From Galaxea fascicularis (Eukaryota; Cnidaria; Anthozoa; Scleractinia; Euphylliidae): 64,000 nucleotides of DNA. The position numbers and the translations under genes are program-made. The stretch is from the NCBI GenBank assembly GCA_948470475.1, contig OX419345.1, forward strand, positions 17,281,239 through 17,345,238, written 5' to 3'. A model generated the notes under the pieces. That model did no database searches. It saw nothing but the letters and a program-made list of their open reading frames with translations, and was not told where the DNA came from. Within the stretch, counting starts at the first letter, position 1; each line of letters opens with the position of its first letter. This document shows, piece by piece, positions 32,532 to 46,099 of the stretch.

Positions 32532-35227
32532 TACACGACTGCATGAGTGAATGACGGATCTTATTCATTGCCATTGTGAACGTTGCTGGTTTGTTTGTTT
32601 GCTTGTTTAACTTGCACTTGGAACTTTCTATAAAACACACAATCACGTGAGATTTTAAGATATTGTCAACTTGGTTGAGAACAGTAAAATTCATTTTCAC
32701 TTCCCACCGAAGCAGCACCCTAGGTTCTTTAATGAAACTACATCCCTTTAATATTAATTAGTATGGATTGGTTGTTAATAGGGTAGGGAATTCAAGATCG
32801 AGGGAAAGTGGGTGAAATGAAATTAAACTCAACCTCACGAATGGATTCCGGCAACGTGCTACTTATGGTACCCTTTGAGGGAAGAGTAGAAATAATACTG
32901 TTAGGTGTATGCTAGAGAAAATATGATGAAGCTCGATCGAGTGGGGCCACTTAATCTCAGGTAAAATATCGCACAATTTCCTAGTAATAGTCAGGAAAGT
33001 ATTTCTTTTAGCAAAACAAACAGAAGTGAAAAGCTTAGTCATACGTATAGCTTAAGGTGATCAGTCCATAGATCGAGGATTTTTTTCTAACTCGCCGGGG
33101 TAATTCTCCATTATCAACTGGTCAAGGGCAATAATTTTTTTATTGTTCAACATATTGAAAGACGAAAGTACAGTTTTGTCACACAAAAGCTAAAAATGGG
33201 TTCTATTTGTTTTAAACAAACATCTTTCCTCCTTGCTCACATTACCTTATATCGCACTGGATATATGTCAGGATCACGCTGAAATATTCAGTGCAGTATG
33301 AATTGAACACATTTGAAGAGTGTTACACTGTCTTGAATAATTAATGTACGTATACGTCGTTTTCCCTGAAAAGTACATTACATAGCAAAATGGTAGTATA
33401 AAATGACGCTATGGGTAGAAACTTAAACTCTTACAGCTTCACTGTTCGCCAGAGAGGCTCGTTAGTTTTAGTGTGCTCAAAAAGCTCTCATGCGTTTCAA
33501 ACAAAGAATCCAATTTTCATGCTACCTAGGGATTTCACATGACAAAGTATGGGGTGGACATTGAATACTAGGCAAAGAGGCCTACGATCATTATTGACTC
33601 CAGAGCCTGCGATACTTTTTGCCTGCTACAGTATCGCGACGAGTCCTGGGTACTAAAAATTCTACAATAGTGTGGAAGCTTACCAATGGTAGCATGGTGC
33701 GTGCTGAGGTTTTGATGCGATTGATTTTCGTGTACACGTCTATGGTCACCGGCAACCTCGCTGCCATTCATAGGCCAGGTCACTGAGCGAACAAATGTAA
33801 AATGGCCTATTCTTGATTTCTTCATTACTGATTTTTGTGTTTTTTGCGATCAGATTATGGCCTGCATGCGAGTGGTTGTGTCATAAAACGAAAACCACTA
33901 TTGCTGGAACAGAGTGAGGAGAATTGAGTTGTCGATAAACGTGTCCGAATGAATTCACTCGACCTTTCTCTCATCCGTGTCTTATGTGTTCAATCTGACC
34001 TTCGTCTTCGTGCATATCCTATCACCTCCTAGCGCTGTTTCTTGCGGTAACCTAGGTATACCACGGAGTTCCTTGTTATCCCAAGACTCAGAAAAGCGGT
34101 TTTATGTCTGGTGATGACACGTTCAGGGTTAACGCAAAACCCTGTTAGTATTGTTACCTGTGGTTAGTCTATCGATTTATTCACTATGAGCGTCTCCTTC
34201 AGTGTTTACGGTTTTCGCTCGAACAATCATTTTTTTCGCGTTTATCTTGGAAATATCTGTCAGGGAACACTGTTGGAAATGATTTGACTCCAGAAGTTAT
34301 ACCACTTGAAGAATGATGTTCTAGTTGATTCTAGTTCCAAGAGGGACTGTTCTTGGTGATATCAGTAATTAAAAGGGATGCTCATTGGTGAAGAAATCGG
34401 TAAAGGCGAATACGGGTAGTTTTAACTACAATAATAGCTGTGTAATGTTTTAATCATAGTTAATGTAATGAAAATATACTGATTTCAATGTAGTGAAACG
34501 AAGCAATTACTAGATTTAGGTTTTCTCCATATAAAAATGGCAAAATTCACAGAAATGACAAGTACGTGTTTAGTCCTCGATCACGACGATTTAGTGCTGA
34601 AGTGAACAAGCCTTTTGGGGAATATAGGTACGCTACTTTTTGTGAGAAAACTACAGTAGATGTGACTTTGTGCGTGAAAGTGAATAAAATCTTCACAGTA
34701 GATAATGATAGTTATTCATATTAACTTCTCTTATCATCCTTTATGAAGGTATTCGTACAGTACATCCCATACTTCGCACAAACATTGCAGCAATTCAGTC
34801 TAAATACGTCGCAAACGGCAACTATTCTCTGGTTTTGAATTAAGGTAATGGCCTCAAGGTCGTACATTCGAGAGCAGTATTATATCTTATCTGTGACTTG
34901 AATTCTACCGGTCAGATTGTGGCGGTAGTTCTTACTTCAGTTTTGTTTGTTCGATTTTTCGCTTTGTGAAGTATCTATTATTTTTTATTTTTTAATAACA
35001 CCACATAACATTCACCTTAAATCTCTTCTACACTGTATGTTTCGAGGGGAGAAGTTTGACCACTTGAGTTTCTTGGCAGCAACAAGTCGTAAGACTGCAT
35101 GTTATAACTTGAATATTCTACTTCTTTAACCTGCGATCAGGAACTTTGTGTTCACTTCCAGCAACACCCCTTCTGTTCCTGGAGTACTTATGAAAAATAC
35201 AAATCCGACACCCGGAGACTCCAGTTC
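32532..35227. other. 3' flank of copy A, no gene seen
   Basis: AT-rich. Parts are paralogous to flanks of the other copies: 34010-34200 and 34525-34680 match 44060-44240 and 44265-44400 downstream of copy B, and 34370-34440 matches 54990-55060 downstream of copy C. No credible coding frame is visible. Confidence 0.6.
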
Positions 35228-36481
35228 AGCGTTGTTTTCTCTTTTCTTTCAATCGCATCATGAGTCTGTCAGTGTTCTCCAATTGCTTCTCATCGTCCAT
35301 ACGCTCCCAGTCTTCGGTTTCAAGTTCTCGGCCAAATATCTTTGTACTGTTGAGAGTTGGTTTCTAGACCGTTTCTGGTCCATGACGTCAAGATTTCTCC
35401 GCTGTTCTTCAGAACCGTGGGCCACTGGAAAAAAACCCATGATAATCATGATTTACGCGGCCATGTTTTACCTAAGTGACTGCAATCAGAGATGGTCACT
35501 GCATCCGAGGTGTCGCCACAACTATTTCTTTCGTCAGCAAATTTAGAGCTATAGGTAAACGGTAAACTATCCTGTTACAGATACGGAAATGAGACGATAA
35601 ACAGCACGAGGGCTGAACGATTTGCTCAAGCTGTGAGTCCTTTAAATAGTTCCATCGCGATCACAGTTCATCCAGTTTGCTTTCGAGATTTATGTTCACT
35701 TGAAACATTTCGCTTTTTTTATCCATAAAACGCGTTCAAATAAACATCTTACCCGTATCCAGGTTTCGAAGTGTTCCTCCTAAAAAATGACCGTACCAGA
35801 TCCTCTGCCTCTTGACGCGAGCTTCTGGAACGATTAGAGTTGGTTTCGACTGGAATCGGTTCTCTCACCGAGGGGGCAGTGGATGGAGGGATACTCCCAG
35901 AGCTGGGGACTGGTGTCCCGCGAAACCTCGCAAGCTCCGCCTGCAGTCTCGCAATCTCGTTATCTTTCTGCCCCTCAGTTGATGCCCGTGCCGCTCGTTC
36001 ACGCTCAATTTCTCTCTCCAGTGCCGTAATCTGCTCCTTTTCTCTCCGTCTTTTTTTTTTAAATTCGTGCCTGATCTCTTGCTCGCGGCGCCGAATCTGT
36101 TCTTCCTCTTCTCTTTTCTTGCGAGCTTCTTCTCTCCGCAGCTCCATAAGGTTTCTTCTCCTTTCCTCCTCTCCTCTTCGCAAGTCTGCCGCCGATCTTC
36201 AACTCGTTGCCGGTTGGGAGACTCATCTCAGAACGACATGGACCAGGGTTCCACTGACCTTCCAACCGCTAAAAAAAAGAATGAAAATCGTTTGTGCTGA
36301 AACTTGAGAAATAGGCACTCAAGGCGTGCATGAGCTATTTTGGTTTACGTACGTGTAAAAAAGGGTACCCCTGGTGTGTTAATATTCACCTACTTGCAAC
36401 AGGATCCACGAGTGGTAATTCAGAGCCGTGAACGTCCAGTGTAAATTGCATCTGCCAATCGTCCATAAAATGACGGTCAAT
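35228..36481 (-). pseudogene. Broken duplicate of the coiled-coil gene
   Basis: Homologous exon by exon to the intact gene at 55459-56758: an 88-base exon at 36394-36481, the long coiled-coil exon ending near 35750, and the last exon at about 35228-35430. Lesions: the acceptor of the long exon reads GGTTG at 36263-36264 where the intact copy has TGTAG; one base is missing near 36180, so the start of the coiled coil is out of frame; an A-run gains one base near 35785, shifting the end of the exon; and the last exon is frameshifted after LDVM. Large open frames on the opposite strand here are shadows of the repetitive Glu/Arg codons. Confidence 0.82.
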
Positions 36482-36544
36482 CTAACAAACGGACAGAGTA
36501 TACCTGAGAGTGAATTAAGCAGTAAACCCCGCGGCATGTAACGT

Positions 36545-39110
36545 TCATTGTTTGCACTATGCATTTGCCCCCATTCAAGCTGAACGTTTCACAAACTTAT
36601 AACCAAATTAGTTACTAGGTTTAGCTGGTCATCGTCCGCACTTAAGGCTCCTCAATATTCCTGATCAAGAATTAAACCATTGGTCTTTTCTGTTTACATA
36701 AAGATAAAGGTTATCGTTGTGTGAGACTGGTATTGTGGCGTGGACCTGATCGTATAGCTCTCTCATAGTACAAATCGAAACCAAGACTACTTGACTCTGG
36801 TTGCACCACAGAAAGGTTTGACTTCATTTTGTTGTTAGTTTTCAATTTAAACTGCAACTGGCCAAGCGTCTTCTCTCACAGAACCCATAACATTCAGGGA
36901 ACAGAAAGCGAAAGGGAGAAAGGGAGACGAGGACAGAGCAGGAGGGAGAGAGAGAGAGTGAGAGAGTGAGCCTCGTTCCCAGGAGGGATGGGTCCTGGAA
37001 ACGAGGTTGTGAGAGAACATAAGGCCGGTTCGGCAGATAAAACCCTGAGAGATTTGTCAACATTCCTTCTTAATAGACTATTCAATCGCTCTGACGAAGG
37101 GCTAACGCACTCGAGGTCAGCTTTTAGAATCCCTGTACGATTGCCGCAGTTTACATCATCATTTCCATTGATAAAACCAAATTCTTGTTTCCATACTTCT
37201 GTTCGAACATATGATTGACCCACACGAGCTAAAACGTTGGGCATAGTTTGAGTTTTTGAATTGCAGTACAAGGAGTGAGACTAAGATTATATTCCAGAAT
37301 ATTTATGGTTTCTTGATCACGAGCATTGAATTGAAAAATGCCTTCTTAAAGAAAATCCGTTTTTTACACGAGCCGCTACGGTGGACTAGGATTTCATGCA
37401 GAAACTGTGACACAAAGAGGCAGCCTGGTTTGAAAGAATGTGAACAGGGAAACCAACGGGTGTCTCAAAGGAGACAATCAGATTAATCAGAATTTTAACA
37501 AGTGTTTTCCTGAACTTTAAGTCTGCCTTCGGCGATTGTTCCCACCCGCGCATATCGCTCAAGAAACGTCTTTGTTCCTGTTTCATTGCAAGTTGCTAAA
37601 AGATTTTATCCGTTTAAAAGGCCAGTTCACAGCTTTGTTAAACTCGAATTGGCAACAAACTGCTCAACAGCAACAACTTAATTGAGCGCGGACGGACTTC
37701 AAACGTTGTGCAATAAACGAGGTTTGTAATTAAATCGGCATGAAAAGTTTTATTTTGTAACGCAGCCACGCTCTAGACACAACACAAGGTAATGCGAGGG
37801 TTTGTTTCTTCATCTGTGGGTGGATTGGCGTAACCGCCATCTATTTAAATGGACTTAGTGACACCTCCGAAAACAATACAGCTAACCAATGACCTCCTCA
37901 GAGCGGGAGCTTGTTTGATCCTGCCATGAAAAGTTCTATTTTCTGCTGTTGGGGGGTCTGAATAGCAGTGACTGTACCACCAACAGCCTCCCGCTCTTTT
38001 AAGGCTTTGATCATTAAACCACAAGATATATATATATAGATTTTTTTCTGCCCGTTTCGGCTTACCGTCGGTTTTCACGTAATCATGTGACGGCAATTAT
38101 GTGGACCGGCAGAACATGCGAAAGGACCATGCAACTTTAGAATACTTTCAACCCTAAAAGAAGTCCAACTTACGAGTCCATTGATGGCGACTGTAAATGC
38201 AATGGTCGCAAGTTCCATGTTTAAATTTCCAGTCAGCAAAATTGTCTTCACGTGGTTATTAAAAAAAAATATGCGCTAAAACCACCCGTTAGCCACAAGA
38301 CGCCCCAAGAGGCAACGCCAAGGTTTTGCACACCCACATGGATTTTTATGAGTGAATTCAACAGTATATTATGAGATTGAAACGGAGATTACATTGAAGT
38401 AGAGCGGATAAACAAGACTTACATGGCTTGCAAATCAGTAAAGGGACAGCAGAGAACTAAAACTGAAATAATCACAAAACACTTGTCGCAGCAGGGAACT
38501 ACAAGTCTTGATGCAATGCGAGAACGTTTGTCTTTAACTCTTTAGAAAAAGCTGCTCTTAGGCCACTCGCGGTGGTTGCAGTTTAATGGTAACTGACCAA
38601 ATATGTATACGTATTTTAAAATTAAATTATTAATTTCAATTTTTTGGTATTTTATTAATATTTATGTCAATAGAATTTACAATATAATGCAAATTGCTTT
38701 AAATTTAAACTTGAATTATCAGCAAGAGTGCTAATAAGTGACCGATATCTCACGACGCGTAACGTATTACCCGCGGCAATTTTAATCATGTCCAGCACAA
38801 TTGTTCCTTGTTTAGGTCTAACATGCGGTGCGTGTAAAAGGGCTGAAAGAAAGCCATTCAATTAATAGGCGTCAGGAAAACAGCAGATAAAGGATCAAAT
38901 ACCACTAGTCTACTAAAGGAACTTTCTTAATCGTGCTTCAGCATTTCATCACCGAAAGTGCTAAAGTGACTACTCATTTGGAGAAAACTCGTTTTAAAGT
39001 TATGGAGGACAATCGAAAAAAGGAGACTAAAGTGGTGTTCAGTAATGAGAAGAGCTTTGACTCCTACCAGCCCTCGCAGAAGACTAAAATCGCTGTTTTT
39101 TGTGTCCTGA
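36545..39110. repeat. Segmental duplication, right copy
   Basis: Partner of 14085-19602. It lacks the pogo-like transposon: the sequence aacaatacagctaaccaatg (around 37872-37891) is the unoccupied insertion site. It leads into the first exon of intact copy B and probably contains its promoter. Confidence 0.85.
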
Positions 39111-42100
39111 CTACGGTTTTGTTGCTTGGGGCGGTGGTTTCTACGAGTGTGTATTTTTCCATAAAGAAAAGGACTCCAACTCGTTTGGCAGAACTAAACC
39201 TAGAAGATGGCGAAACCCTGACTTATCGAGTCGACCAACATATAGAGATAAAAGGGAGCGATGTTCAGAATGGTAGGTAACTTTTTCACTTCAGTGTTTA
39301 GCTACAAGAGTGCGTAGACGATCTTATACGTTTGAGTTTCATTTGATTTTCAACTGTCAAATTTGCAGGATAATTTTGTTATATATCAAAATCACACGAA
39401 ACGTTTTCCCTGTAAATCAGTTTCGATTAGCCCATTTTGGAAAGAGACATTCTGAAAGTCCCCCATTGACACAACACGGACTATTAAGATTGACCACTTA
39501 TAAAATGAAGTATAATGTTTTAAAAAAGTTAAAGTGGGCGACTTAAAGTTTGTCTTAAAATTTAAAATTTCAGCGATCATCCGGGCGACAGTGGGCATCC
39601 GGGTTCTTAACAAGACATTCGAGGAGTATTGGTTCCTAATGAAATTCCACTTATCCCGCGTGGGTGGAAATGTGGCCGAAAGAGACGTCAACATTATGAT
39701 GGAGTACTTTCTGATTCGATTCCAAATAGCTTCAAGGTAAATGCAATTAATGTCTGTTGAATCTCACTGATGCGAAAAGTCAGATTTGATAATGTGGCGC
39801 CACATGTCTTCCTTAGGTTTGAAGTACCTTGCAAGACATAATAAGTGGCGTCACAGAAATGAAATGTTCATCAGTTTTCAATTAAAAGGCAGGCGTCATT
39901 GACTATTCTATTCATGGGATCAAAAGTTAGAAGCACTTTGTACAACACCATTTGAATGAACAAAGCCTCAAACTAAGTTTAACTCGAATGCATGTTCAAA
40001 AGTCTTGTTAAAGTGCTATTATGATCAAATTTTACCCCTTGAACTTTTCCGTTTATCACATAGAATTCCAGGAAAGATTTAAAACGCCGTTTACCGTTTA
40101 AAAATATCTGCATTGGTTCCAGAGATATTTGAGTTTGAAAAATTTATAAAATATGCAAATAAGTGGAATGGTGACGTCACAAACTCAACCCAAAATTTAC
40201 ATCAAGTATATAAACAGAGCTATCTTAGTCAATTTGAAACAGAGACCATTGAAACTTGACAGGCTACTTGTTCTACAGGCAACACACCTACGACTATAAA
40301 AGAATTCGGTTCCCATGGCAACTCACTCTTCTCCAGTCCCTCCAACCTGATTTCAATGTTTTAGTGATTTTCAGCTTGAAAAAAATTGAACAAGGCCACA
40401 AACTCGACTTAACATATTTATATACTTGCTGGATCACACAAATGAGGCACCATTAGCAAATATCAAAATAGAATGCCAAAGGTGGCCAGTAAAGTCATTA
40501 ATATCTGGGAGGTCTGGAACCCAGTATGTTGCCATGGTAACAAAACTTGTAAGCTCATATTGTGGAACACATCTGGAAGAATCTTACTGCAAAAAATCAA
40601 ACATGTCTGATACAAATTGGCGGAGACATCTTTTTTCATCCCATTTGATTAAAATTTGATTGAGTTTATGACGTCATCACTTGGCTAATTTGCATATTTT
40701 AAACACTTGAATATCTCTTAAACAAAAAGAGATATTTCAATATAGTAAACAGTATTCTTCTTCTCGTACAGACTACTTGTTTGTATTTTAAAATGGCTCA
40801 GAAAGGAAAGATGCAAATTTCGTCATAGTAGCACTTTAAGATTTCACTCAGCCGACTCAGTCTGGCTTGGAAACAGAATTAGTGAAGATAAAAAACCAAA
40901 TTAGAATCGCTTTGTGCAGCACAATACACACTCAGTTTTCTTCTTAGTAGAGCTGAGACCATGAAGATGTGTTCCAAAAACTGATGCATGTGGTTCTGGC
41001 TTTCATCGATCGATCGTGTCAGAGCCTTTCCTACGGGATTGTCATACCTAATGTAACAACGACACATTTTATCTAGTAGAACGCCAAACGAAGCAAGCAA
41101 CGACACCGGCGAGTCCTTTGAGGTATATGGGCCTCGCCGCATCAAAACAGAACTGCTTCGTCAAGTGTATGGCATTCTGGAACTGCTACTTCCAACCGTT
41201 AAACGAGACCTTTACGAAGAAGTAGATGGGGAGAAAGTGATCAGTTGGAACTCAGAACCAGATCCTGAAGAATCACCTTTACTCCCTGGACCCGTAAGAA
41301 TGCACCGAGAAGCGAACACATCAGCTAAGGACACAGTTTTGATAAGGAATCATTTTGATCGCACAGATTTTGTAAACCTGTCATCTGACATTGATCTGGA
41401 CTTGAAATATTCTGATTCGGCGTACATTAATAAGAGCAATGGGATGGTCACGAAGAGCCGCGCCTATTTCTCTGAACAGTTGAATTTCGGGGAACCGATT
41501 CTTGAAAACACCGGTTCAGATGTTAAAATGATGAAAGTAATTCTGACAAGCCAGGTTTCTCTCATTGAACTGACTGATTTCTTTGGAGAAGCGGAATCCC
41601 AAAGCGTTAGCGCTCACTTTTTTGTAAAACTAGTTCTTCAAAAATCAAAGGCCACTTTCTCTGTTAAGGACAAGCCAAGCAATGAGTCGACTGATGCAGA
41701 TTCAAATCCAACCCAACCGTCTTCGAAAACTCCCTCTCCCATCCAACAGCACAATAACACAACCTGGTCAAACATCCCCCTAAAACGGTCCCGGAGAGCT
41801 GTCAACCTAAATATCAATCTTCCCTTCACCTTATTTGAGAAGAAAATGATCGGAATAAACGTAAAGGCAGAAGGAAGGCTTTGGTATTACTCAGGACTGG
41901 GAATTAGTTTTGGCCTTAAAATAGGAAGTATCCGCTTGCCCGATATAATTTCTGAGCGATTCGCACCGAATCAGTTGCAGGGTGGAAGAGACGTTCCTGG
42001 TGTAACTATTTCATGGGGTCGAGGCCTAGTAAGTATGTGTTGCCTTCTTATTAGACGCTCTATTGGTGATATTAGGCGGTAAATACAATGACATTTCTCT

Positions 42101-43977
42101 CTAGCCAAACAGACGACAGAAAGAGACTCAAACGGCCGACCTCAGTCCACCCGTCGGAAGGTCTCATCAACCACTGAGTCCATCTGTGGGCAAGCCGATA
42201 GATTTGTGCATCAGTCAGTTCATCAGTCATTCAGTCTAGCCTGTCGGTCAACCAGTCAGCCAGACAGTCAGACAATCTGTTGTCAATATAGCAACCTGTC
42301 GGACAGTCACTTCGCAAGTAGCTAGGGATTGGTCAATCAGTTTTTTGAGTTCGTCAGTCGTGCATTCCGGTTGATCGTTTAGTCACACTTTCCGTGGCAT
42401 TTAATCAGCTAATTAGCAAATCAGTTGAACTGTCATCGCCAGGTTATCCAGGCAGGCCATGTCGGGCAGTTAACCATCAATTAGTCAGTCAGTAAATTAG
42501 TCCAAATAAAAACAACCGGTATCGTTGATAATTTTAACATACTAACACTTCTGCACTTTGTTTTATCTCTTTCCCCAGAGCATTGAATATCCTGTGTTCT
42601 TCTTGACTATTGGAATAGGATTCAGCCTGAACTTTAATCTCAATACCAAGTTGTTATTTCCTGGTGGTAATTCGGTGGAGGTATTAACAGAAATATAGCA
42701 GTTTTTAAATGTGTGTCGAAAGTAATTCTCGGTTGATTTCGTTTTGGCTTACCTCTCTCAGTGACTGACAAACTCGAGATACTCTTTCAACCAATAAGAA
42801 GCAAAACCAAAGCCAATCCCGACTTACTCTTAAGGTCGGCACACACGAGGGGACTATAGCTAGTCCCTTGAAGAGTTTACACGAAGGGACTGGTCGCAGG
42901 GACTAGTCCAATCGTGTGTGCCGACGGAGGGTTTGAGGGACTAGTCGCAGGGACTTGTCCCACAAATTCAAACCAGTTTGAATTCGTGGGACAAGTTGCA
43001 AAGTTGGTCCCTGCGACTAGATTTGTTGTCAAAAATGGCTAGTTCACACGAGGGACTTGTCCCCGCGACTTTAGTGTTTCAGGGATTAGTCGCAGGGACT
43101 AGTCCCCTCGTGTGTGGCGACCTTCATGCATATTTTCCCGCGTTTGGCACCAACTACCTGTAAATGCCTCGGATTCTAATTGGTTCAACGTACTTTGTAC
43201 GTGTTTTGGGATTGGCCAGAGTTATTAACTTGGTTTTTGTCATTTTACGACACTCAATTAAAAACCGCTGTAATAAACATATTAACTAAGATATAACTGA
43301 TCTGTACCACCTCAAAATAATCCTAAACCCAGTTACAAACGGTTATTCAATTTGTTCTTTTTTAAAACTACTTGACTCCAGCTTTCAGACTCACTTGTAA
43401 GGTGTCACATTGGACAAAACTGGCTTTTAATTTCTGCCAAGGTTAATTTTAACAAATCAACACAAAAGATGTTCTGCGATATGTCATGCCAGGGAAGGAC
43501 AAAACCATTCTATTTTTAGAGGGTAGTGCGTTGGTTTGGATTTTGACATTTTTGGCATTTTCGCTGTTACTTTACTTGTCGTAATTAGGTCAACCGAAAC
43601 CGAAACCATGAAAATCATTTCCTTTTTTAAAATGGCTGCATTTTCTCCCTTAGATCCAGCCTTCAGCGGACGTCACAGCCAGTATCCAGGCACACATTTC
43701 CGCTTGGGTGATTCGCGGAGGGGTCTATGGAGATGGTACATTGGTGCGTGTTGGTCTTCCTGTGACACTTTCCTATCAAGAAAACCGTGGAGGGAAGTGG
43801 TGTTTGGCCCTTTCTGCTCGCTTGACTGCACTGGAATTGAGTGCTGGTATATTTTATCAGTGGCGCTGTTTCAGCTTTTGGAGAGGGTTGTACTGGTGCC
43901 CTAGGCGTAATTTGCTGACGTTCGGCACCTGGGCTGCTATAAGGAAAAACTGGAGGGTGCTAGAAAGCTGTGGATAG
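39002..43977 (+). CDS. Copy B: single-pass membrane protein with furin-type site, array family
   Basis: Five exons, 39002-39272, 39574-39736, 41080-42028, 42579-42680 and 43654-43977 (stop TAG), intron phases 1-2-0-0, 602 residues. A short charged N-tail (EDNRKKETK) is followed by a membrane helix at about 30-54 (FCVLTTVLLLGAVV) and then an ectodomain, giving a probable type II topology. NKT glycosylation sequon in exon 2. Exon 3 contains FEVYGPRRI, RNHFDRTDFVNLSS and KSNGMVTKSRAYFSEQLNFG. A KRSRR furin-type site ends at about residue 384; cleavage would release a C-terminal part of about 218 residues. The last exon has GVYGDGTLVRVGLP and four cysteines, with GTWAAIRKNW near the end. Unrecognised family. 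An upstream in-frame ATG at 38933 exists, but conservation in the truncated copy starts at 39002. All junctions and frames are intact. Confidence 0.85.
40008..40843. mobile_element. Non-autonomous TIR element in intron 2 of copy B
   Basis: Left gttaaagtgctattatgatc and right, reversed, cttaaagtgctactatgacg mark about 26 bp of terminal inverted repeat enclosing 836 bp. Inside, inverted words such as atgcaaataagtgg/ttggctaatttgcat and gacgtca recur. No transposase frame. Confidence 0.65.
42130..42510. repeat. Degenerate CAGT-rich tandem repeat in intron 3 of copy B
   Basis: Dense recurrence of cagtca/gtcagt words (cagtcagttcatcagtcatt, ccagtcagccagacagtcag and others) without a fixed period. 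Absent from the corresponding introns of copies A and C. Confidence 0.55.
42830..43280. repeat. Dispersed repeat related to the T-box intron 5 element
   Basis: Carries ggtcggcacacacgagggga, gtcgcagggactagtcc and their complements in fold-back order, then a flank with cactcaattaaaaaccgc that is the complement of gcggttttcaattgagcg near 11577. Lies in intron 4 of copy B. It lacks the 54-bp tandem expansion seen in the T-box copy. Confidence 0.75.
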
Positions 43978-44401
43978 TCAGTATTCGAGACAGCCGAATA
44001 TTTTTTGCTTTTGTTTGATGTCAAGTTTTGCTAATAATCTATGTGTAATTTCCTTCCCCTGCGTACATATATCCTATCACCTCCTAACGCTGTTTCTCGC
44101 GGTAATACGGAGACACTGTGGAGTTTCTTATTTATCCCAGGATTCAGAAAAGCGGTTTTATGTCTGGTGATGACACCTTCAGAGTTAAGCAAAACCTATG
44201 CAGTTGTTATTGTTACTTGTGATTAGTCTGTTGATTTATTCACTACTTTCCATTATAGTTTTCTCCATTCAAAACTGGCTAATTTCACAGAAATGACAAG
44301 TACGTGTTCAGTTCTTGCATTGATAACGCTCTTAAAAGAGCTGGAGTGACTGACAAGCCTTTTGAGGAACATCCGTATGTTATTTTTCGGTAGATAACTA
44401 G

Positions 44402-44583
44402 GCAGGGTTTTCCTTTTCAAAAGAAGTCGCAGTCGACTTAAGCAAAGTAGGCGGAAATGTGTAGGTGCGTCAGCAAAAATAATTATTAACAACAGCGATT
44501 CGTTGGCAAGTATTTGCAGACGACTAAGACGTTCACAGGCGGCGGAAATCATCGGTCGCCGGTCGAAAAGGAAAACCCTGAGT
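44402..44583. mobile_element. 182-bp MITE with CTAG target duplication
   Basis: Ends GCAGGGTTTTCCTTTTC and GAAAAGGAAAACCCTGAGT, flanked by CTAG at 44398-44401 and 44584-44587. The paralogous flank of copy C (55141-55170) reads tataactagctgtgatttt and is the empty site with a single CTAG. Confidence 0.8.
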
Positions 44584-46099
44584 CTAGGTGTGATTTTGTG
44601 CGCAAAAATTGTTTAGTTGTTTGAAGTTTGGCAACCAATAAACTCACTACTATGCACTGAAGATTTCCATTGAAAATGACAGTTTGCTCTGCTACAAGAC
44701 CAAAAATGTTTGCTTTGAACATCAAAACTGCCATTTTTTCAAAACAAAAATTCCTCCTAGCGCCGAAAGTCAACATTTGCGGTAAAGTTCAGTTCCTCTT
44801 CTTTGTTCTCTCCCACGCTTTCCTGCTCACTCCTTTGGCATGCAGAGCAAAAGCTATTTAAGTGCAGCTATCCCCGTTCATCTGAAATGTTCGTCTTCAC
44901 AACCGAAATGAATTCTGGGTAATCCCACGATAAAGGCGACATGCACGTGGACATATCGACATGGAAGTCCGCCACCCAGTCCTACCTGCAAAATATTTAA
45001 CTGATTGCATTTGCAAGCCAAAATTGCCATGCTAGGTCCTGGAAACCATCCACAGAAAGGCCAGAAAGACAACCTCATTCGTCAACCACCATGAGAAATC
45101 GGCGGCTCATTGGCTGTCGCTGTGAAATCGTTTTCCACCTCTGTTTTCTTTCAGAGGATTGCCTCTACCTCAAACCCAGCTTAAGGATGCCAGGCTGGGG
45201 GCTTTTGAGGTGCAAATGGCTAAAAAAAAAGCACACTTATAAATCAAAATACGTACCAAGTTCCTTCGCGAGTGCACGTTTGACAACAAGCAGCAGCTGG
45301 CGTGACAAGCCGCGGTGATAAGCGTGACAAGAAAGATGGAGCATTCGGTGTCAAACCTCTATGGTAACGCTAAATAAGGAGTGACGAGACCTGCAAAAAA
45401 CGGCCAAAAACTTGCGCTGGAAAAGAGTTAACCAGGGCTTAACAAATGTGAGGTGTGTTCTATAACAAGGCTATAATGTTTAGTTGGGGCTTAACATTGT
45501 TATATATAAACAATTGGTCAACGTACTGTCCGCGATGCCTTGACTTTAAGGTAGATCGAGGCTCCAGTAGCCATAGATTTTCTCAAAATATGGTGTAATC
45601 GATGCCAAATGCTCATGTTTGAGGACAAATCCTTGAACGAATCAACTAGCTCCAACTCGCATCGATATCTGATCAAATAAAAAAAAAGAGGGAGTTTACA
45701 GCATCCAAATCGCCCATAAGAAGAGAGAATTAAGAGTCATTTCTTCCAAAAGCCCTTGGGAATTGCACGGGAATTAGAAGAGGAAAGAGGAAGACCAGAT
45801 CGGAAGAACATACATTAAAAGTGTCGGCCATATGAGATACCGCTGACAATTTATCACAGGCACGAAATGTCCACGATTTGCTTCGGTAGCATTTTACCAT
45901 CCGAGAAGAGAATGCACTGCGTCAACTACAAACTGCACTGTACAGCCTAGCAGATACACTTCACAAGCTATTAACCAAAAGGAAAGTCGTGTACTTCGTC
46001 CGGTAAGTTTGTTTTTTGACCAGAATCTTGAAACTTGATTTTGGCGAATGCCACCTCTGGGCAGTTCAGCCAGGTCCGTAAAGCGGAAGCGATTGACAC

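Noticed and set aside
35840..36307. Plus-strand Ser/Leu-rich open frame opposite the coiled-coil pseudogene, and its equivalent at 56087-56533
   Set aside because: It is the antisense shadow of Glu/Arg-rich coiled-coil codons. The sense strand has exon boundaries and a conserved protein pattern, and the shadow has neither.
38933..39001. Upstream in-frame ATG giving 23 extra residues to copy B
   Set aside because: The truncated paralogue conserves sequence from the ATG equivalent to 39002, its upstream codons are not preserved in frame, and copies A and C start at the equivalent of the later ATG.
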